From the NCBI RefSeq assembly GCF_004349055.1, contig NZ_SMKX01000009.1, forward strand, positions 1 through 64,000: 64,000 bases of DNA, written 5' to 3'. The position numbers were made by a program, and so were the translations under genes. The stretch is from Kribbella antibiotica. GTDB taxonomy: Bacteria > Actinomycetota > Actinomycetes > Propionibacteriales > Kribbellaceae. A model generated the notes under the pieces. That model was not told the origin of the DNA, ran no database searches, and saw nothing but the letters and a program-made list of their open reading frames with translations. Shown here piece by piece: positions 8,410-15,970 of the stretch (position 1 is its first letter; each line of letters starts with the position of its first letter).

Positions 8410-9960
8410 ATGAGTCGTAAACGGCACGTGTACGCGGACAAAATGGCGTTGTTGGCTGCTGGCGCTCGGATTATGGCGCTGGTTTATGCGCGCGCTAGTC
8501 AGGATGAAAAGAAGCGTGAGAAGTCGGTGGGTGATCAGCTCGACCTTGGAAAGGGAGAAGCTGGCCGGAACGGCTGGACGGTCCTTAAGACGTACTTCGA
8601 CAACAATATTTCGGCTTCTAAGTATGCTCGGATCAAGAAGCGCCCGGATTATGAGGTTCTGCTAGAGGACATCGAATCCGGTGAAGGCGATGTCCTGATC
8701 ATGTTCGAATTGGCCCGCAGTAACCGCGACCTCGCGGTTTATGTGCATCTGCGCGAGCTTTGCATTCGGGTCGGCCTGTATTTCTGGCTGATCGGTGGGC
8801 AACTGTACGATCTGCGGGTTCGTGCGGATTTGATGAGTCTCGGGTTTCAGGCTGTGCAGGCCGAAGACCAGTCAGTTGCAACTCACGAGAACGTCAAGCG
8901 CGGAAAGTATGGCGCTGCAATGCAGGGCCTTCCGCCCGGGAAACTCAACTTTGGCTATCGCCGGATCTATGACGAAAAGACTGGGGCATTCGTCGCACAG
9001 CTCCCCGATGATGAGCCGCAAGAGGGTATCCGCGCTGACGGGTCAATCTACCGATACACCCGTGCGAAGATCATCAGCAATGTATTCGAGCGTCTTGATG
9101 CCGGTATAGCAATTCATCGCATTGAGGATGACCTAGCGACGAACGGCGTATTGAGTCTCAAGGGTGGCCACATCGGCAGGGCTGTCATCCGGAAGTGGGC
9201 ACTTAATCCTGTCTATATCGGGAAGAGTGTTCACCTGGGGGAAGTCGTCGGGCAGGGCCAATGGGAGCGGCTGGTTTCGGATGAGCTTTACTGGTCGGTC
9301 AATGAACTGCTGAACAGTGAAAAGCGATTCGTGACCCGTGCGGGAAGTGGAAAGTACGTCCTTTCCTACATTGGGTTGTGCGACAACTGCGGTAGCCCGA
9401 TCAGCGGGCAACCGCCAGTTGAGAAGGGTTCCTACATCACTTTCATTTACAGGTGTTACCGAAAGAACTGCTGGTCCCTGCCCATGGAAGAACTCGACTC
9501 GTTCATTCTCTCAACGGTGGCCGCTTGGTGTTCCCGTGAGGACATTGAAGAACTTTTGCTTGCAACGTTCTCTGCGAATGACGAAGCGTTGAGTGATGCA
9601 AGGGCAGAAGTGAAGCGAATTGAAAGCGAGTGGGAAGCGTGGCTCAAGGAAGCTGCCCTGGCGAAGACAAAGCCGACGATCATTGCCCGGTTTGAAATGC
9701 AGTACGAGGCAGAGATTGCGGCGGCCCGTGACCGCGCCAATGAGCTTTCGATGCCCTCACTTCTGCGGAACGTGATCGGCCCGCAGGCGGAACGCAAAAT
9801 CATGGCTTTGGAGATCGAAGCAAAGCGTGAGCTGATCCGGATTCTCGGGCCGTTCTCCGTCACGAAGGCGCTGCGCAAAGACAACATTCCCCTGACTGAC
9901 CGCGTGCAGTGGCACGGCCTGTTGGGATCGGAGTTCGCCAACGGCGAATCGGATTCCTGA
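8410..9960 (+). CDS. Large serine recombinase (integrase) of the YCII-inserted element
   Basis: A 516-residue large serine integrase that presumably catalysed insertion into the YCII gene. The catalytic domain opens with ALVYARASQDE at about 24-34, Ser30 being the expected nucleophile, and continues through VLIMFELARSNRD. The recombinase domain follows (GYRRIYDEKTG to YTRAKIISNVFERL), then a zinc ribbon with CDNC and CYRKNC, and a helical coiled-coil region at about 365-450. ATG 8410 follows GGGAGG with good spacing; earlier in-frame codons belong to the YCII gene. The gene lies 55 bp inside attL, co-directional with the broken host gene, and could borrow its transcription. Confidence 0.93.
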   Translation: MSRKRHVYADKMALLAAGARIMALVYARASQDEKKREKSVGDQLDLGKGEAGRNGWTVLKTYFDNNISASKYARIKKRPDYEVLLEDIESGEGDVLIMFELARSNRDLAVYVHLRELCIRVGLYFWLIGGQLYDLRVRADLMSLGFQAVQAEDQSVATHENVKRGKYGAAMQGLPPGKLNFGYRRIYDEKTGAFVAQLPDDEPQEGIRADGSIYRYTRAKIISNVFERLDAGIAIHRIEDDLATNGVLSLKGGHIGRAVIRKWALNPVYIGKSVHLGEVVGQGQWERLVSDELYWSVNELLNSEKRFVTRAGSGKYVLSYIGLCDNCGSPISGQPPVEKGSYITFIYRCYRKNCWSLPMEELDSFILSTVAAWCSREDIEELLLATFSANDEALSDARAEVKRIESEWEAWLKEAALAKTKPTIIARFEMQYEAEIAAARDRANELSMPSLLRNVIGPQAERKIMALEIEAKRELIRILGPFSVTKALRKDNIPLTDRVQWHGLLGSEFANGESDS

Positions 9961-9983
9961 CCTGCGCGCACAGCAAGACAAGA

Positions 9984-10020
9984 GGGCTGCAAGCAATTTG
10001 CTTGCAGCCCTCAGTCTTTG
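9984..10020. terminator. Intrinsic terminator after the integrase gene
   Basis: A perfect 12-bp stem (GGGCTGCAAGCA with TGCTTGCAGCCC) has a 3-nt loop and is followed by TCAGTCTTTG. It starts 24 bp after the integrase stop. Confidence 0.85.
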
Positions 10021-10309
10021 TTACGCAGAAGTTTTGTCGGGTTTGTCGTATCCGAGTATGCGCGCAATGCGCGCGGCTACCTCGGGTGGCGGTAATGGCA
10101 TCTTTGCGACTAACGCCAGGATTTCGGGATCGTCCGGTTTATAGATCCGGGGTGGTTTTGGCTTCTCCTTTCTCGCCGTGGATTCGGCGGGGCTGTCGGA
10201 TTGTTTACGGGCAGGCGTCGGCTATTCACCTCCAATCCGGCGTTTTGTGTTTACCGGCTGGGATAGTGTTTGTGTGTCGCACGCGCTCAACTTCGGAGTC
10301 ACCTCCGGT

Positions 10310-10409
10310 CGTTGCGTGAGGCAACGGCAGGGCCAGCGCGTAACCCCTCGCGGTGGCCCTGCCACCGCCTCCCGCCACTGCTAGCGGCGATCGTCACTGA
10401 CAGTGGCGG
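10310..10409. other. Three consecutive stem-loops in the integrase-traB gap
   Basis: The gap 10021-10495 has no clear gene. It holds perfect inverted repeats CGTTGC (10310-10315 with 10321-10326), GCAGGGCCA (10327-10335 with 10354-10362) and CCGCCACTG (10372-10380 with 10401-10409). The last contains CACTGCTAG, also found in the regulator operator at 16410. A transfer origin, an origin of replication or a regulator site are the main options. A minus-strand frame at 10021-10221 looks coding but has no start. Confidence 0.55.
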
Positions 10410-10429
10410 TCAGGGAGCATCGTTCCAAA

Positions 10430-10493
10430 TTCTCAAGTTCTCGGATGTGTGCCTCAGCGTGCGGGCGCGCGCGAGATTTTGAGAATTTGAGAA
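10430..10493. repeat. Inverted repeat TTCTCAAGTTCTC just downstream of traB
   Basis: TTCTCAAGTTCTC at 10430-10442 pairs with GAGAATTTGAGAA at 10481-10493 with one mismatch, around a GC-rich centre. It abuts the traB stop and may terminate minus-strand transcription or bind a protein. Confidence 0.45.
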
Positions 10494-10495
10494 GA

Positions 10496-12280
10496 TCACT
10501 CAGAGTGAGATTCGGGGTCTCCTCCCGGCTCGCTCGGGTCGGCTGGGAAGGGGCGCATGGACCGCCACCGGCCGTGGCTGATCTGCGTGGCCTGGTCGGC
10601 TGCCCGCAGCGCGTTCAAGCGCCGGTAGAGGCTGGGCACGCTCTGGCCGGTTGCGGCCCGCAGATCGGCCACGGTGACCCCGTCGTCAGGCGCGGCTTGC
10701 AGAGCGGCCCAGAGCGCCATTTCCGGCCCCGAGACGCCCGAGGGTGACCCACTGGACCCCCGGACCCCCGAACGGGCCTGAGAACCGCTCTCAGGGCTTC
10801 CGGCTGGTCCTGTGTCGGCGTGCCTGGCGTGCAGCTCGGCTGTCACCCGGACTTCGCCGTCCTTGATCCGGTACGCCCTGCCGCGCCGGGGCGTGTCCAG
10901 CCCCGGGCCGTGCACGAGGAATTTCCCCGGTCCGTCGAACATGGTCGTATCCCATCCGGCGGAGAGTTTCCCCGCACCAAGAATGAGATCGACGTCCGGC
11001 CGCTCATTCACCCGCAGGCAGAACCGGATATTCATTTGGGACCGCAGCGCCGAACCTTCACCCATCGCTTTCTGAGTCGGTCGCTGGGTCGCGATAATCA
11101 GGTTCACGCACAACGCGCGGCCACGTCTCGCAATCGAATCCGCGAGCCTCTGACATTTCTTCGAGAGCTCCGCGTATTCGTCGATGATAATGAATAGTGC
11201 GGGGGCTGAAATTTTCGGATCCCACTCACGCCGGCCGGAGGCCATCAAAAAATTTGCGCGCTTTTCCAATTCATCAACCGCGGCTGCCAATAATTCTTCG
11301 GCAGTTTCGTTGTTCGTGGCAACTGGACGGTCAAGGACTCGCGACCAGGGCGCGAGTTCCATCCCTTCCTTGAGGTCGATTCCCCACATTGCGACGTCGC
11401 CACATTCAGCGAGCCGCGCGAGAATCACATTCAGTAGGCCGGACTTGCCCGAATCGGTAGCGCCACCGATCAAGACATGCTTGCGCAGGAACGGCACCGA
11501 AATGTCGGAACCATCCTCGAACACACCAACCGTGAGCGGCTGTGTGATCGACTGGTTGCGTTTCCCCGGACGAGGTACCCACTCGATCGGTTCCGCGTGC
11601 GGGTCAACCTCAACCATTCGCATTGTGAATGATCCGGCATCATCCGCTACCGACTCGACGCGCAAGGCGCCATTCCGGGCGCCCATGGCCGATTCCAGTT
11701 TGGGAATCGCGTTCATTGCTTCGGTCCAGTGCTGACCGCGCCTGAGTTTGATTCGCGCGGTCCAACCCCATTTGTCGATGACCGCCGACACCATTTTTGC
11801 GCCGGTGAGTCCGGCAGCGTCGGCGGTATCAGGGAACCGATCCCGCAGAATGCGCACCTTGGTCAGGCGTCGCCTGTCCTCGCGCCAAATCCACGGCACC
11901 GCAAACACGCACGTCGCGAGAAACGCGGCAAGCTCCATTCGTCCGGCAGTCGGGCCAATGATGGTCGCGACCGTGAGCCACGCGGAAATAGACAGGATAA
12001 ATCCGGTTCCCCACAGCCGGACCCGCCACCGATTCAGCAACGGATAGCGAGTGACAAGCGCAACGGGCCGGAAGGCGAGTAGCACCAATCCTGTCAATCC
12101 GGCCAGCACAGGCAGGACCCACGCATTCGCCCCAATCCTGTGCAGCCACGCACCCGCCAGCATCGCGCCAATGAGCCAATACACGGGGGCCAGCTCGGCG
12201 CGGTAACGCCAGAGGGCACGAAAGAATTCGTCGCCCACGTAGAAGATGTCGCCGCCTTGCCGGACGGGAACAATCCACAT
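10496..12280 (-). CDS. TraB-like FtsK/SpoIIIE DNA translocase
   Basis: A 594-residue conjugative DNA pump of the kind that moves double-stranded DNA between mycelial cells. The N-terminus has hydrophobic segments at about 33-75 and 90-130 that anchor it in the membrane. The ATPase carries Walker A GGATDSGKS at 272-280 and Walker B ALFIIIDEYAEL at about 361-372, followed by IIATQRPTQ. The last 70 residues form a winged-helix-like region (VADLRAATGQSVPSLYRRLNAL), the right place for the DNA-recognition domain of TraB. ATG 12280 has GGAGA 7 nt upstream; the frame is open further up but without a comparable ribosome site. It is the best evidence that the element is self-transmissible. Confidence 0.9.
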   Translation of the reverse strand: MWIVPVRQGGDIFYVGDEFFRALWRYRAELAPVYWLIGAMLAGAWLHRIGANAWVLPVLAGLTGLVLLAFRPVALVTRYPLLNRWRVRLWGTGFILSISAWLTVATIIGPTAGRMELAAFLATCVFAVPWIWREDRRRLTKVRILRDRFPDTADAAGLTGAKMVSAVIDKWGWTARIKLRRGQHWTEAMNAIPKLESAMGARNGALRVESVADDAGSFTMRMVEVDPHAEPIEWVPRPGKRNQSITQPLTVGVFEDGSDISVPFLRKHVLIGGATDSGKSGLLNVILARLAECGDVAMWGIDLKEGMELAPWSRVLDRPVATNNETAEELLAAAVDELEKRANFLMASGRREWDPKISAPALFIIIDEYAELSKKCQRLADSIARRGRALCVNLIIATQRPTQKAMGEGSALRSQMNIRFCLRVNERPDVDLILGAGKLSAGWDTTMFDGPGKFLVHGPGLDTPRRGRAYRIKDGEVRVTAELHARHADTGPAGSPESGSQARSGVRGSSGSPSGVSGPEMALWAALQAAPDDGVTVADLRAATGQSVPSLYRRLNALRAADQATQISHGRWRSMRPFPADPSEPGGDPESHSE

Positions 12281-12357
12281 TTCATCTCTCCGGCCATGGC
12301 GGCCGGGGCGGCCCCTCCCATAGGGAGAGGCCGCACCACGGTAATTCCGCCTGCGCA

Positions 12358-12693
12358 TCACAGGGACTGACCACCCCACCGCCGCGCAGGAATCATCTGT
12401 GCCAGCGGGTGAAAAGCCGGAGGCATCGGCAGGGCATCGGTCACGAATACCCACGGGGAATCCGCAAACCACATGTCCAGCGGGCGAGGGTCGTACTCGA
12501 TCGCCATGCCCAAACCAGCAAGGCAGGCAGCCTCAAGAATCTGCCAGCGTGCCCGCAGCCGGTAAACCTCAGTCACCAGCTCGGGGACATCGCACGACGA
12601 CAGAACAGCCGCGCGGAAAAGGTCGTCCATCGTGCCCACGCGCAAAGTCGCCTCAAATCGGGCGCGGACAGCATCAATGTCATGAAGGGTCAT
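12358..12693 (-). CDS. Hypothetical protein upstream of traB
   Basis: A 111-residue protein, not recognised. It is helical and acidic in its first half (MTLHDIDAVRARFEATLR) and Trp/Pro-rich near the end (RPLDMWFADSPWVFVTDALP). It lies 77 bp before traB on the same strand and is probably in the same operon. The start is doubtful: ATG 12693 lacks a good ribosome site, and TTG 12711 extends it by six codons. A well-placed AAGGGAG and ATG at 12753 is in the same frame but is cut by TAA at 12730-12732, so the gene may have lost its original N-terminus or be fed by a short leader. Confidence 0.6.
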   Translation of the reverse strand: MTLHDIDAVRARFEATLRVGTMDDLFRAAVLSSCDVPELVTEVYRLRARWQILEAACLAGLGMAIEYDPRPLDMWFADSPWVFVTDALPMPPAFHPLAQMIPARRWGGQSL

Positions 12694-12729
12694 ACGAGGT
12701 ACAAAAGACAACAGGTCACCACCAAACTC

Positions 12730-12753
12730 TTAAACACGGAAAATTGGATTCAT
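12730..12753 (-). CDS. Possible 7-codon leader peptide or nonsense-interrupted start
   Basis: AAGGGAG is followed after 6 nt by ATG 12753 and seven codons (MNPIFRV) ending in TAA 12730-12732. Downstream, the same frame stays open and becomes the 12358-12693 gene, so this is either a leader peptide or an N-terminal nonsense mutation. Confidence 0.35.
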   Translation of the reverse strand: MNPIFRV

Positions 12754-12852
12754 GCGGTACTCCCTTCTAATCGCTTACTGAAAATGGTTTTCATCAGCCG
12801 GCCTGGGCCTAACAAAAAAATTTAGACCTTTATGGTTTTGGGCCGGAAAGGC

Positions 12853-12898
12853 GCCGGGTCCGGGAACAACAACTCCACCCCGAAAGACCGAACCCGGC
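12853..12898. terminator. GC-rich stem-loop between small minus-strand genes
   Basis: GCCGGGTCCG pairs with CGAACCCGGC (12889-12898) with one mismatch around a 26-nt loop. It lies just downstream of the small membrane-protein gene on the minus strand. The following T-rich tract near 12800-12825 on that strand supports a terminator. Confidence 0.4.
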
Positions 12899-12915
12899 AA
12901 GTGTTTCCGCGCCGA

Positions 12916-13092
12916 TCAGCTAGCCCCCGTGATTCGCGAAATAAAATCCGCGATCTCAGGTGCCGAGCTCGTGCGGGCCAGGTAGAACCCGAATCCCGCA
13001 GCAATCAGGAACTGCAAAAGGCTGGTGCGCTTGAAAAAGAGCATCACGCCCGCAGCGACCCCGAAAGCAACGAACAGAGACACTGACAACAA
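12916..13092 (-). CDS. Small two-helix membrane protein
   Basis: A protein of about 58 residues with a hydrophobic helix (VSLFVAFGVAAGVMLFF), a basic turn KRTS and a second helix (LLQFLIAAGFGFYLA), ending in a polar tail. Start TTG 13092 follows GAGGGGGTG at reasonable distance; GTG 13083 is the alternative. The longer open frame upstream has no support. Small membrane proteins of this size are common next to TraB in Streptomyces plasmids and AICEs (Spd proteins, which affect plasmid spread), so a transfer role is plausible, but this one is not recognisably homologous. Confidence 0.55.
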   Translation of the reverse strand: MLSVSLFVAFGVAAGVMLFFKRTSLLQFLIAAGFGFYLARTSSAPEIADFISRITGAS

Positions 13093-13165
13093 AGAATCAT
13101 CACCCCCTCTCGATCTCCTCGAATGTGAGAGAGAGGGCAACCCCGTTGATTGCCTGTGGTGAGGT

Positions 13166-13303
13166 TCACCGGCAATCTTTTGTGCGAGCGCCGCGCGCAT
13201 AGCGGTAGCGGCTCATGCACTTCTTGCAGCCAGCTTGGAATTTCGCCTTCGGTGCACCACACGCACAGCGAGTCGAAAACCAACTTTGCTGACTTGAACG
13301 CAA
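13166..13303 (-). CDS. 45-residue zinc-finger-like protein
   Basis: TTG 13303 stands 7 nt after AAGGAGG (13311-13317), an almost ideal ribosome site, and opens a 45-residue basic protein. The pattern CAC, eleven residues, then CKKC could bind one zinc; the C-terminus is rich in Arg/Tyr (MSRYRYARGARTKDCR). A longer open frame upstream exists but lacks such a site. It sits in the small-gene row of the element and could be a DNA- or RNA-binding accessory. Function unknown. Confidence 0.6.
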   Translation of the reverse strand: MRSSQQSWFSTRCACGAPKAKFQAGCKKCMSRYRYARGARTKDCR

Positions 13304-13392
13304 GCAATCACCTCCTTCAGTCTTCGCAGCCTCGGGGCGGGTTCCCCTCGATCTCCAGTCCAGCACAAACCGCGCAACTGCGTCAGAAGCCC

Positions 13393-13401
13393 TGTGGATA
13401 A
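13393..13401 (-). promoter_or_regulatory. Perfect DnaA box
   Basis: TGTGGATAA is the complement of TTATCCACA, the consensus DnaA box. It lies in a 550-bp gene-poor stretch (13304-13858) of the element, so it may belong to an origin; a single box can occur by chance. Confidence 0.4.
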
Positions 13402-13745
13402 CTAGATCCTGGCGCCTTCGATGCTGTCGGCAACAACCTCCCATCCGCTGAACAGGTCGACCATCATTGCCCCGAGCAACCACAGATACAAGACCCTTGG
13501 GTCTCGGTTGCAGGAACGTGCAATGGCCATACGCCCGCCTGTCAACCCCTTAGATCACCGTCGAAAGGCTCGCCGGTGAGATCAGCATCTCGCCTGCCGA
13601 CCCTGCCGACCACCCGGATTACGAAAGCCAGGACTCCTGGTTTGCAACCCGGGGTGGTCGTGGATTCACACTCAGTCGCTGCACACGCGTTCGCATCCGC
13701 ACTTGCACGTGCATTCGCACGTTCATTGCCCAGAGCAACAAGAAA

Positions 13746-13815
13746 CCCGTGACCGCTACGGCGCACCTACCCTCAGTCGTTCGGGGGTAGGTACACCGTG
13801 AGTTGCGGTCACGGG
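13746..13815. other. Large nested hairpin in the gene-poor segment
   Basis: Outer arms CCCGTGACCGC (13746-13756) and GCGGTCACGGG (13805-13815) are perfectly complementary. Inside, ACCTACCC (13765-13772) pairs with GGGTAGGT (13785-13792) around a 12-nt loop. It precedes the 13859 gene stop by 43 bp. It could be a terminator for the minus-strand gene, or an oriT or single-strand origin. Between 13304 and 13858 I see no supported gene. Confidence 0.55.
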
Positions 13816-13858
13816 CTACGTTCTTGGGTGAGACTTATTCAGTTGGTGAGTGCGGAAT

Positions 13859-14416
13859 TCAGGCTGTCGGCAACGCGGGCATTTCCTCCGAAGACTCAAA
13901 AGCCGTGACCTGAACCCTTGAAGGTCCGTGGATCGGGTGATGCGCGCTAATCTCCAGCGTCACACCTGATTCCTGGTCGATCACGACCTCGATTCTGTCG
14001 AACTCACCGCCTGCTAACGAAACGCGGACGGCGGGCCGGTTAAGGAAGGCAAGTTGTTCTTCATCTGCCTGGTAAGGCTCCCGTACACCGAGCCATGCCA
14101 GAGCCGCTAAACGGCTCTGTAAGGCGACTGCCTCCGGCGCTGGGTGAGTGAACAACTCCCCGTCATCATCCTCACGGGACACGACCAGCGAGCCGTCCCC
14201 ATTGCGATAAGTGACCGTATCCCCGAGGTCGAGCCACACCATTGCCCCCGACTGATCGCGCACCACAACATCATCATTCCGGAACCAGCATTCGAGATCC
14301 CGGGGCGCGTTCCTAATCGCACCGGTCGCGCGGATGCTGGCGTGCCACACGCTTGCATTTGCAGCGGTCGCAGTGGATGAATCCTCGGACGACATATGCC
14401 AATCGGCAGTGGTCAT
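13859..14416 (-). CDS. Hypothetical protein of the integrative element
   Basis: A 185-residue acidic cytoplasmic protein, not recognised. It begins MTTADWHMSSEDSS and is rich in beta-type segments (CWFRNDDVVVRDQSGAMVWLDLGD). There are no membrane segments or obvious catalytic motifs. AGGTGA lies 5 nt before ATG 14416. It starts 13 bp after the secreted-protein gene on the same strand, so the two probably form an operon. It may be a cargo protein; a role in replication cannot be excluded because no initiator is found elsewhere in the element. Confidence 0.65.
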   Translation of the reverse strand: MTTADWHMSSEDSSTATAANASVWHASIRATGAIRNAPRDLECWFRNDDVVVRDQSGAMVWLDLGDTVTYRNGDGSLVVSREDDDGELFTHPAPEAVALQSRLAALAWLGVREPYQADEEQLAFLNRPAVRVSLAGGEFDRIEVVIDQESGVTLEISAHHPIHGPSRVQVTAFESSEEMPALPTA

Positions 14417-14428
14417 ACGGTCACCTGT

Positions 14429-14935
14429 CTAGTATCCCTGGCACAAAGTTGCCGACTTCGATGAACCGTACGAGTGTACCGCCGCTGCCTCCGGGAACGC
14501 GGTCGATCGCGCATACACTCGGAAGATTCCGAACCCAGCTCCCTTGCAGGATTCGGAACTGAAACGATACGACTTCAACTTTACGGTTTCTGCGGAGCAC
14601 CGATACTTCGTGCGGTCGTAGAACGTCCCGTAGTAGTCCTTCTCTTGCAACTTGATACATGTCTTCTGCGTTCCGAAAGCGCCGAAACACTCGGTGTACG
14701 CATCGAATCCAACGCCGGGTGAATCGTCAGCCATGATCACCTTTCCGGGCGGGTCAGCGTGGCCATGACAACCCCACGGCGCAGCGGACGCCTTCGGTGT
14801 CTGCTGACTTCCCATCGACCAATCCGCCGGAGGCCGCGACGGCTCAACCTCACCCGCCGACGCGGGAACCGCACTCAACCCACCAGTCAAAGCGAATGCA
14901 ACCGCCACACAAGCGAACCGCGTAAACCTAGGCAT
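14429..14935 (-). CDS. Secreted cysteine-containing protein (element cargo)
   Basis: A 168-residue exported protein. The signal peptide MPRFTRFACVAVAFALTGG ends near VPASAGE. The mature part has six cysteines, a pattern suited to disulfides outside the cell, and is rich in Tyr/Lys/Ser. GGGAGGG precedes ATG 14935. No family is recognised. A secreted protein inside a transfer element could act on the cell surface, in entry exclusion or in competition; none of this can be shown from sequence. Confidence 0.7.
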   Translation of the reverse strand: MPRFTRFACVAVAFALTGGLSAVPASAGEVEPSRPPADWSMGSQQTPKASAAPWGCHGHADPPGKVIMADDSPGVGFDAYTECFGAFGTQKTCIKLQEKDYYGTFYDRTKYRCSAETVKLKSYRFSSESCKGAGFGIFRVYARSTAFPEAAAVHSYGSSKSATLCQGY

Positions 14936-14988
14936 GAAAAACCCTCCCGTAGATTTGGATACAAGCTATTCAGTTGTTGGGCCCCGGT

Positions 14989-15018
14989 GTTCCCCGCGTG
15001 CTCGGGCACGCGGAGAAC
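14989..15018. terminator. Strong stem-loop, probable bidirectional terminator
   Basis: GTTCCCCGCGTGC pairs with GCACGCGGAGAAC (one mismatch) around TCGG. It lies in the 14936-15246 gap, in which I see no gene. Confidence 0.6.
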
Positions 15019-15246
15019 AACGGGTTTTCACAATTCCTCGCTCGCTGTGAGGGCTGTACAGGGGTACGCCGCGAGCGGGGAATTGCGAGCTTTGGATACG
15101 GCAGGGCGCGCGTGGTTCTCTTTTCCGTATGGGCGGAATGGTCACGCCACGCACGCCCCGCCGTCGTCAGGTGTGAACGGGCATCCGGGAAGGCTCGCCC
15201 CTTCCCAAATGCTCACCAGGCACCCTGACGGGTCTACTCATATTGA

Positions 15247-15474
15247 CTACGCCTGACTTCTCTTCTTGAAAACGGCCTTTGCCGCGTGAACTTTCGCGGC
15301 ATCGTTCGGTGATGTGGCCTGACAATTGCATCCGTGCAACTCGTGTTCCGTCGTCTTTCTGCACCGATGCGATTGGAACCCGTCATACCAATAGTGATTG
15401 CACGACTTCCCCGACACGATTACTTCATCGGTCGCCGACGTCTCCCGATCACTTTTAGTTTCCGGTGCCTTCAT
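15247..15474 (-). CDS. Small Cys/His protein of the element
   Basis: A 75-residue protein with a likely zinc site: SHRCRKTTEHELHGCNC gives H-x-C, then H-x3-H-x-C-x-C. This resembles small Cys/His proteins common in actinobacterial phages and plasmids, whose roles are unknown. The ends are charged and probably disordered. GGGGA stands 4 nt before ATG 15474. It is one of the row of small minus-strand genes. Confidence 0.6.
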   Translation of the reverse strand: MKAPETKSDRETSATDEVIVSGKSCNHYWYDGFQSHRCRKTTEHELHGCNCQATSPNDAAKVHAAKAVFKKRSQA

Positions 15475-15526
15475 TTCAATCCCCGCTAGTTGAGCTACGA
15501 TTTACAGCGCTTAAAATCGACGTATG

Positions 15527-15826
15527 TCAGGGTGTGATGATCACTTCGATTCGACGGAACGTGAGTTCTTCAACGACCTTTAACGGGCTACCCCAGTCGA
15601 TATCGGCGAGGTGATCAAGACTCGGGACAATGAAATACCTCTGCGCTGTACGGGCCAGTTCAAACAGAGCCGCCTCGAAACTACGTTGGCCCTTCGGTTC
15701 GTCGATAAACATGTAGTGGACTGTTAGTCCGCGAGAGTGCGCAGCGCGGAACATTCTCGACTGAAGCTCGGTAATGTCGGATTCCGACAGATGATCGAAC
15801 CATCGCGCGTAGGCGGCAACCTTCAT
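15527..15826 (-). CDS. Stand-alone degenerate resolvase-like domain
   Basis: A 99-residue protein that follows the serine-recombinase catalytic fold end to end: MKVAAYARW, a LQSRMFRAAHSRGLTV helix-strand, then RYFIVPSLDHLADI and IEVIITP. However, the catalytic serine is gone: the usual YARVS is YARWF. The second arginine motif is also changed (DHLA for DRLG). It stops where the DNA-binding domain would begin. It cannot recombine DNA alone; it may dimerise with or regulate the integrase at 8410, for example as a directionality factor, which the element otherwise lacks. The assignment to the fold is by pattern only. Confidence 0.6.
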   Translation of the reverse strand: MKVAAYARWFDHLSESDITELQSRMFRAAHSRGLTVHYMFIDEPKGQRSFEAALFELARTAQRYFIVPSLDHLADIDWGSPLKVVEELTFRRIEVIITP

Positions 15827-15848
15827 TAGTGATCCCCGTTATGAATAG

Positions 15849-15962
15849 CTATGTCCGGTTGCGCTTGTGATGCACCCAAGCCGCAGTGATCCAAAATCCG
15901 GCGCCGCAGCAGGCAAGAAAGATGCCAGCTTGCACAAGGGTCTCTTTGAAATCGACACTCAT
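15849..15962 (-). CDS. 37-residue single-pass membrane protein
   Basis: ATG 15962 begins MSVDFKETLVQAGIFLACC, a short amphipathic start and one hydrophobic helix ending ITAAWVHHKRNRT, giving a positive-inside tail. The start is 8 nt after the stop of the 15971-16330 gene, which suggests translational coupling. A longer frame is open upstream but overlaps that gene. Function unknown. Confidence 0.45.
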   Translation of the reverse strand: MSVDFKETLVQAGIFLACCGAGFWITAAWVHHKRNRT

Positions 15963-15970
15963 TAGTTGGC

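Noticed and set aside
9909-10482. Plus-strand open frames after the integrase
   Set aside because: They run through the terminator and stem-loops, and have no ribosome sites or protein-like composition.
13542-13766. 74-residue minus-strand gene
   Set aside because: It overlaps the nested hairpin, repeats Ala/Asn/Arg in register with degenerate DNA repeats and has no ribosome site.
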